Shown here: positions 56,897-64,000 of the stretch, one piece after another
Layout: each line of letters starts with the position of its first letter
Position numbering within the stretch: position 1 is the first letter of the stretch
Source of the DNA: Scedosporium boydii
Taxonomy: Eukaryota > Ascomycota > Sordariomycetes > Microascales > Microascaceae
DNA length: 64,000 nt
Assembly (NCBI GenBank): GCA_002221725.1
Contig: NJFT01000052.1
Span: 124,001 to 188,000, forward strand
Direction: 5' to 3'
Notes under the pieces: generated by a model
The model's database searches: none
Seen by the model: only the letters and a program-made list of their open reading frames with translations
Told to the model about the DNA's origin: nothing
Position numbers and translations under genes: made by a program

Positions 56897-59800
56897 CTAT
56901 CTTCGGTTACGCTTGTTGATAAAGACATTGGGTCCCTTTTTGGGAGGACGAGGTGGCATATTTTGGGGCTGTTTCAGTGAAGATGGTTAGCTACATGTGA
57001 ATACACTCCCTATCTCTGATGAATTGATTGCTTACCCTAGAGGGCGGGGGACGAGGAGGCGCGTCGCCGTCAGGCCTTGCCGGAGGAGGGCCCTGGGGTT
57101 GCTGGGGTTGCTGGAACTGCTGGGTTCGCGGAGGTTGCTGAAGTTGTTGGGGCGGCGGGGGACGTTGGGGAGGACGAAGCCCGAGAGCATCCATAGCCGC
57201 AGGGTCAATAGCCTTGGCGGGCATCCTTGGGGATCTCGCGGGCGGGGGCCGCATATGCGGAAGTTTACCCTGGAGAATCTTGGGGCCCGATTTACGAGAC
57301 TGGGCTGAGTTATTGTTACCAGGGTTCGGACCGGTCGCCTATGAAGCACGCAAGTTAGCAACGAGCGGTAAATAGCTCGGTTCAGTTTAGCATACCTTCT
57401 TGGCCGGGGGGCCGCCGGCGTCACCTTGGCCGTTATGGGGTCGCTTCTTTGCCTGGGCACTTTGGGGAGAGTCCACGGTAGAGTGGATGACGGGCCGGTC
57501 AACTCTTGACGGTACGTCGGGAGTAGCCTGGCCCCGGCCATCGATGCTGTGGATACGGCGGTCTAGGACATGCTTTGAAATCGGCTTATTCTCTAGTCCA
57601 GTCACGCGGTGAGGAAAGGTCGGTGACTGCGCAGCCGGAGAAGAAATGCCACTACGCGGAGCATCTGTCATGACAGCGTCGGGAGTTTGGTGATTGACCG
57701 GCGGAGCGCGAGGTTGGGCTGGCGCGCTAGGCTGGATTGCCGGAAGAGCACGCTTCTCGGTAGGACGCTTGAACAAGCCCAGAACATCACCCTCTGTGTA
57801 CAGCTGCCGGTTCTTGGCATCATCTATGAGCTTCGCCCAAAACTCACCCTGAACGAGAGCCCTCGAGTCGCCGAGGATCCAGAGCGACGACTTGGCACGG
57901 GTGAGACCGACGTTCATACGGCGGATATCGGTCATGAAACCGATACCTCCCGTGGGACTGGCACGGACGCAAGAGAAAATGATGATCTCACACTCACGGC
58001 CCTGGAAGGCGTCGGTGGTGTTGAACTCGATGGTCTCGGTGATATCATTGCCATAGCGGGCCGAGAATCGGTTCCGGAGCTCATAAAGCTGGGCTTTGTA
58101 GGGCGTGATGATGCCAATCTTGCGTTTAAAGTCGCACTCTCTGTAGTCGGTACGAAGGCGCTCGTAGAGCTGCATGGCCACGTTCAACTCTTGCACGTTG
58201 ACCAGCGACTGGCCCTTGTAGCCTTTCTGCTGTACACCCTTGACATCGAAGAAGCGGTAGGGACTAAAGACCGTACTAGCGTGCCAAGGCTGCTGACGCA
58301 ACGCAGCCATATCGGCGCCGTCAATCAGACGGCCTTCGTAGAATTCCCGGCTAGGGAACTGGCTGATGAGAGGATGCATACGGTACTGCATGTCCAAGAG
58401 GTGCACATTGGTCGGGTGGCATCGCTGCATACGAACGAAAAGGGACTGGTCGTAGCCGTACCTAGCGGCGGATTGCGACAAGACGGTGGGCGGAAGCTGC
58501 TTGGGGTCACCGACGAGGATGCACTTCACGCAGCCGTACTTGAGGGGGATAAGGGCGCTCAGCTCAACACACTGCGCCGCCTCATCAATGATGACCGTCT
58601 CGAAATCCACATCTGTGAGACTCTTGAAAATTTCGTGACCGCTGCCGCTCAGCGTCGCGCAAAGTACGTGAGCAGAGCCGAGGATCTCGCGCTGGAACTG
58701 CATGCGTTTGATGTCGATTTCTCGTGAGACGGTCCTGCCCGAAGTCTTCAGCTCGTCAATCTTTGCGCCGACCTGCGTCTGGCGGCGCCTCCAGGAATCA
58801 AGCTCTCGTTGATATTTGGCCGACTCGTCACGATCGCCGGCATCCCGAGCCAAAACCACTTTAATCCGGAGCTCCTCAACATTCTTCTTGATCTCTGCGG
58901 CCTCGGTGTGGATCTTGTCGCGATCAGCCTTGATATTGTCCATAACATTCTCGGCTTCCAGACGGCGATTGACAAGTTCCTCGAGAGTTACGTCCTTCAC
59001 AGCGGCATTGATTGCATCGCTACGACCTAGACGAACAACATTGATCTTACGCTCGGATCCGCTCATGGTCTTGACGCCGTTCTTCATTCGAAGGACCAAT
59101 TCATCCACAGCGGCGTTGCTGGGGGCGCAGACGAGAAGCTTCTTGATAGAGCCATTAGCCGGCTTAGATGAGACGGCTGCCGGCGTGTTGAGGGTACCAG
59201 TCAGGAGACAACCAACCATTGCGACGATGGTTTTGGTCTTTCCGGTTCCGGGAGGACTGCAGAAGAAAAAATATCATTAGCAAACTAAAACATGCAGGAG
59301 AGGGATATATGTATGTGTTCTGGTCTTACCCTTGGATTAGCGTGAAGCCGTCATTGTCCTTGGCTCCGATAACCGCTGTGGCCTGGGCCGGATTGAGATT
59401 GTAGTTGTCAATGAACTTTTGGATGGCATCCTGGCTGTAACGCAGAATCGGCGAGGGTTTGGCTTCCAACACCTCTTCGAGGAGGTCGTAGTGCTGAAGA
59501 CCTTGCAGAGTGGCGTATTCTCGCTCGATCGTGGTCATGTTAGTGATCTTCGCCACGTAGAGTACCTTGTTCGGCATCAGCTCCGGAAGAATCGCGCGAC
59601 TGTTGGGGCTCACGCGGTACTCGATTTCCAGGCTTCCCTGTTTATACTGGATCTTGTGGACTCGAGAGAGGCAGTGAGGCGCCTCGCGATCCTGCAGAGG
59701 GTTTTCCGACTTGGAGATGACAACAAGGTCGCCCTCGCCCACTACGCGCTCCCTCGTCTTTTCCGACAACGGCATGCTCGAGGTCACTTGAATGAAACCG

Positions 59801-62800
59801 TCAAAGTTCATCCGAGACGCAATCTTCATTCCGAAAGGCTTGGCCGTGCTTTCGGCCATCGCCGTCACGAAAGACCGCCAGGCTTCGTGGAGAAGCAGAG
59901 GCGAAAACGTATTCTTGTACGCAACTTCGTCCTTGTAGGTGTTAGACACCTGGCTCACAGGAACACCGTCGGGGGGATCAACGCCTTGGTGGAAGATATC
60001 CCATCGAAGGACGGCGTGGTGCAGCGGACCCATGTTGGGGTCGATTCTTGCTCGGATGTCCTTCTCAGTGAGGTTCTGCTTGCGCTTCTTGACCGGCTGG
60101 CGGTGAGTTTGAAGAAGAGCCCGCGCTCTACGGCGTTCTGCATCGTTCTGCGCTTGCTGATCCGCTCGCTGCTTACTGATAAAGGCGTCCAAGTCTTCAT
60201 CCCCGGACTCGTCCTCCTCCTCTTCTTCGGAAGAGTCCACCATGATTTCGCTGCGGACAGCCGGGGCAGCTTCTTCCCGCATGCGTTTCATCTTCTCGAT
60301 GTACTCGAGATCGCGCTTCTTCTTGTCCTCTTTATCTTTCTGGCGAGACTCCTTTAGGGCTTTGATCCTAGCCGCATCGCTTACGCTGGGCTTCGTCACG
60401 GGTTTCATCGGCTTCGTGACAGCAGTCTTGGGCTTGACTGCTTGGCGCTGGGCGATCAGATCGAGGGCCGAGCGGTGCTTGTCAATCGTGCTACTCAGCG
60501 CAAGCACGTCGTCCCTGTTCGTGCGTTCTCCCGCACCAGCCTTGGTCCACAGATCAAGCTTGCTCTGCTTCTTGGCCTTTTGCGGCTCTGGTACCTTCCG
60601 CTCAGAGATAATCTCCACTTCGGCGTCGTCGCCATCCAGCGCCATAAGCAATTCCGCCTTTTGCTGTCGAGAAAGGTTGGACGGGATCACATATTTACCC
60701 TTGGAATTCACCTTACAGATGCGATAGATGTATGAACGACTGTTAGCACCGATCTCGAGGTCGAACTCCTTGAGACGCTCGAGAAGCTTCCGTACGATCT
60801 TCGTTGTAATGGAGACCAGGTAAGTGTCACGGAGACGAAGCATCTTCGTGAGGCCGTAAAGATACTTGGAACATGCGTTGAGAACCTTGCGCATCATAAC
60901 CGCCTGCACCTTAGCCTCGTCTTGCGGAGTATTGCTATTACTCTTCAGGAAATCCTCCTTCAGAGCCGATGCGAGAAGTGCGTCTTCCGCAACAAGACTC
61001 TCTGCCAGCTCGATCATTTGGCGGCACAAATTGGTCATGACAGAAATCTCAATGTAATAGGACCACTTCTCGGTATGCTTGAAAACGGTTTCAACCCAGT
61101 ACCACTGGCTTGTCCACCAGCTGAAGACGGTATCAAGCTCTGGATGTGTCAACGAAGCAGTACGAAGAAGGCCAGTAGCGGGATCGCAAAGAGCAGAGAG
61201 AATATCTTGGGCAACGCTCAGAATGTGGGGAACGGGACCGTATGGCGGCATAGTTTCATGGCCGCCCGCATCAACGGCCTCCCCATCCTCGTTCAATGGT
61301 GGTGTGGCCGTTTTGTTGATTGCAAAATTAAAGATACGGATGCTCCCACCGGGCTGCTGGCCGACCAACCGGACAATTGCGTCGGACCTAGATTGTGTCC
61401 CCGTCATCGTTTTAAGGAGCTCAATCGCCGATTCGCGGATAACATCTGCTCCGTGGAAACTGAACGCCAGAATGACCCTCATACCATCACGGGACAGACC
61501 GTCGAGTTCGGTCGGATCGAACCCACACAGTCGCTGAAGGACGGTGCCAACCACTGCTGAGAGCCTATCAAACGTTTTGTTGAACTGAAGCTTGGATTTA
61601 TCCAGGGGCTCGGCCGGTTTTCTCTTGGGACGGAAGCTCTCAACGGGTAGGAGCGGAAACATGCCCTGAAGGACATGACGCGCTTGTTCCAGATTTCCTG
61701 GGTATAACAGGTCGAGAAAACCGTCCCACAAAGAAGCCGATTGCCGCGTGACGACCGTTTGGTACGGTCTGCCGAGGTGGATGCTCTTGCATTCTTCAGC
61801 CGTGGCCCTAGAATCTAGCTCCAGGGCTGTCCTAATAACCTTCATAGCAGCTCCGTTTGCATCAAAAGGCTGGGAGCTCTTCTCCGCCCACTCGACAATG
61901 TGGCCCTTGAACTCGTGGGCCATGTTAATAGCCGCGTTCAAGTGGAGGATATTGTTGGGAGACACGAAGGCTTTCAACAGGGTGTTCGGAAACTGGCCTT
62001 GTGCGTTGGCGACGGCTAAGAATGATTCTAGGACATCGTTCAAGGCATCGAACCCGGCGCGAGCGCAGGCGGCGTGTCCTTCGGGAGAAATTGAAAGATC
62101 CCCGATAAACCTGTTAAACAGCATGTGTAGAAGTGACTGACATGCGTCGCTCTTCTCATTCTTTTTGACCGACTTGATCCAAGAATACATCCATGAAACG
62201 GTGAATGGGGGCTTTTTGCCGTCTGCTTCGTCCATGCCGATTTCCATACTCTGAGAGAGCAGGGACCGGAAAACAGGTGAAGCGAAAATGTGTTCAGCAA
62301 CGGCGAACGGCTTAGGGTCGCTAATGGCGTCCCAAAAAGCGGATGGGGCTTTATCAAGCAGTGCCGAGAACGACTTGATGATATTCACCAGGATTCCTTC
62401 AGAGTTGCAGACCATATGTTGGAAAAGAAGGTCGTACGGAGATGGCTTCACCTCCATGGCGCGAAGCTTGTGGGTAACGAGACCCTCGCTCAAGGTTGGT
62501 AGAATAAGAGAAAATCCTTCCCAAAACTGTTGAATCAGCGGATAGGAGTTTGGATCCAAGGCATCCAGACCCGAAACACGAACAATGGCATCGGCCAAAG
62601 GCTCGTTCACGGCCCAGTCGAACTGCTCTGGCGTCATAGATCCTGCATCCATTGACCGCCAAGATGTTTGGGCAAACTTAATCGCAATGGGATCTTCTCT
62701 AAAAAGAAACTCCGTCATCGTCGGGAGAACGGAACCCGCACCGAGTCGAAGAGGCTTCTTGCTATTAATCTTGTAGAAGACCCTCAAGAAACTACGGCGT

Positions 62801-63450
62801 TTGTCAGGAAGGGCAAGGTATGACAAGTCGCATAGAGCTTCATAGACGGTCAATAAGAAGGCCGGACCGTCGCGTCCAAGGCTGGATACACGAAATGGCT
62901 GGTTCTCCCTCTCGACATGCTCGATAATATCGGTAGCCCACTTCAAGCTCTTGTCGAGGCGGGAATAATCAAAGAGCCGGAACAAGCGCTCAGCTTCTTT
63001 GACGGCAGCTTCGTTATAGTCCCTAGAATAACAATATAACGCGTCAGCGGCGGAAGGTATGGGAAGATATAACAGCACAAGCAGCTGTTGTCGAGCGGGG
63101 AATACATACTCTGCGAATGAATTCAGCCAGACCTTACGATCCATGTGCCAGTTCATGACACACCTATCACAGACTCTCAGGGACTGGGCAATACGATTGG
63201 AAACCTCCGTCACCAAATCTGGCTTATCCTTCATGGCGAATGCAAGGCTAGTCCAAAAGGCGATATTCACCCTTTCCTTGGCTTCTGAAATGCGCCTCTT
63301 TTTCTCTTCATCGCCGGTTTCGAGGACATGGGTGTAGTCCTCCACGTCGTCGTTACTTTGCTTAGGACAGAGAAGGTGGACATTCTCCGGGATAGCACGG
63401 AATTTGGCGTGCCACTCGGCGACCACCTCCCCGATCGGTCGTGGCGCCAT
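56897..63450 (-). CDS. sen1: Sen1 RNA/DNA helicase (senataxin homologue)
   Basis: Superfamily 1B (Upf1-like) helicase that terminates non-coding RNA transcription and removes R-loops. Five exons: 63110-63450, 59330-63022, 57396-59256, 57036-57338 and 56897-56968, giving 2089 aa with consistent phase; yeast Sen1 has 2231. The N-terminal helical Sen1 domain spans about residues 1-700. A charged linker with Lys/Glu runs and an acidic SSEEEEEDESGDEDLD patch follows. The helicase core has Walker A at about 1345-1352 (GPPGTGKT, split by intron 2), a coiled-coil prong, DEAA at about 1569-1572, VGDPKQLPPTV, MQYRMHP, FQGRE and VGLTRAK. The C-terminal 120 residues are Pro/Gln/Arg-rich and probably disordered. 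Intron 1 is 87 bp with no in-frame stop, so retention would only insert 29 residues. Confidence 0.95.
63023..63109 (-). other. Sen1 intron 1, frame-preserving
   Basis: 87-bp intron (GTATGT donor, TTCTAG acceptor). It is a multiple of three and has no in-frame stop. Splicing restores the SFAEDYNEAAVKEAERLF join, which reads as a continuous helix; the unspliced text does not. Confidence 0.7.
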
Positions 63451-64000
63451 CTTGTCAAGAGACTGTCTTCAGCCTATAGACATTCCAGGCACAGTGGGGA
63501 GAGGAGGCGGTCAAAACGGTATCTCCGGTTATAGGTTGATCGATCGAGACTAATAGGACGCAACGAAGGATCATAAAGATATCGGATCGATGCCCGGGAC
63601 TCTGGGGTAATCGGTGACTCCCGGGGAGCACGACGACGTCGAAGAACTCCAGAAATTAACTGATTGGATATTTATTAGCCTTCGATATCAACGCGCAGTG
63701 AAAAAGATCCCTCTCCCATGCGAGAGAGGGATAGACACTTGTATGAGTAGACTTGAGGCGAGTTTTCGATGGATCGAGATGGGGACAGTCGAGACTGGGG
63801 AAGATGTTTGTGGGAAGAAGAGGAAATCAAAACAGGAGAAGAAAAACTCTGCAGGGAGAAGAACACAGTGATCCACTAGGGCAAGGGAGGGACATCTAGA
63901 TCATACTTGGCGGGAGCTACACGGAGCACGACTTACTCTTCTTCGCCCAAAGACCTCCCATCCCTCTGCTTCAAAGCGCAGGAGCAACACAATTAGAAGC
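63451..64000. promoter_or_regulatory. Upstream region of Sen1 gene
   Basis: 550 bp to the window edge. Contains a GATCGATCGA tract at about 63538 and a perfect 9-bp inverted repeat, 63707-63715 and 63724-63732, with an 8-nt loop. No coding frame was recognised. Confidence 0.45.

Noticed and set aside
57687..58727. Plus-strand 346-codon frame opposite the Sen1 helicase core
   Set aside because: Antisense shadow of conserved helicase motifs; no independent protein features. The 59419-60357 frame is rejected for the same reason.

Overview
The window is nuclear DNA of a filamentous ascomycete (Pezizomycotina). Genes carry short GT-AG introns (mostly 50-110 bp) with CTAAC-like branch sites and pyrimidine-rich leaders. 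The gene set is fungal: CENP-O, OPT transporter, Isd11, sedolisin, Ipi3, Gemin2, Sug/Spd1-like RNR inhibitor, Sen1. A Sordariomycete-type fungus is my guess from protein style, not something the sequence proves. There is no bacterial operon, phage, CRISPR or rDNA signal.

Layout. 0.2-9 kb: CENP-O kinetochore gene (-), SLC33A1-type acetyl-CoA transporter (+), phosphopantothenate-cysteine ligase (-), MFSD10/TETRAN-like MFS transporter (-). 9.5-9.8 kb: a tRNA-derived SINE-like repeat. 10-14.4 kb: a Ser/Gly-rich single-pass membrane protein, a weak ORF, glutamate decarboxylase (all -). 14.4-18.3 kb: gene-poor. 18.3-25.5 kb: OPT transporter (+), an AT-hook/acidic-tail protein (-), Isd11 (-). 26-31 kb: secreted sedolisin protease (-) and Ipi3 (-). 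31-34.8 kb: gene-poor. 34.8-43.4 kb: a large unknown protein (+), a polytopic membrane protein with an in-frame TGA (-), an ICMT-like methyltransferase (+), a second copy of the SINE-like repeat, and a berberine-bridge-type flavoprotein (-). 43.4-48 kb: gene-poor. 48-51 kb: Gemin2 (+) and an RNR inhibitor with a PIP box (-), convergent. 52.4-53.5 kb: a decayed APH-type kinase pseudogene. 54.9-55.6 kb: ribosomal protein eS27 (-). 56.9-63.5 kb: Sen1 helicase (-), about 2089 residues in five exons.

Most genes are unlinked housekeeping functions (CoA supply, Fe-S assembly, ribosome biogenesis, snRNP assembly, transcription termination, dNTP control, kinetochore). I see no convincing secondary-metabolite cluster. 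The most interesting non-genic signals are the two-copy tRNA-derived repeat family, whose similarity extends beyond the tRNA-like head, and a recurring 11-bp near-palindrome (GTACTTCGTAC) found only in the gene-poor blocks. The most interesting genic signals are the in-frame TGA at 37851-37853 and the pairing of a PIP box with an RNR-inhibitor motif at 50275-51012.

All splice junctions were read by eye from reading-frame continuity and consensus sites; none has transcript support here.
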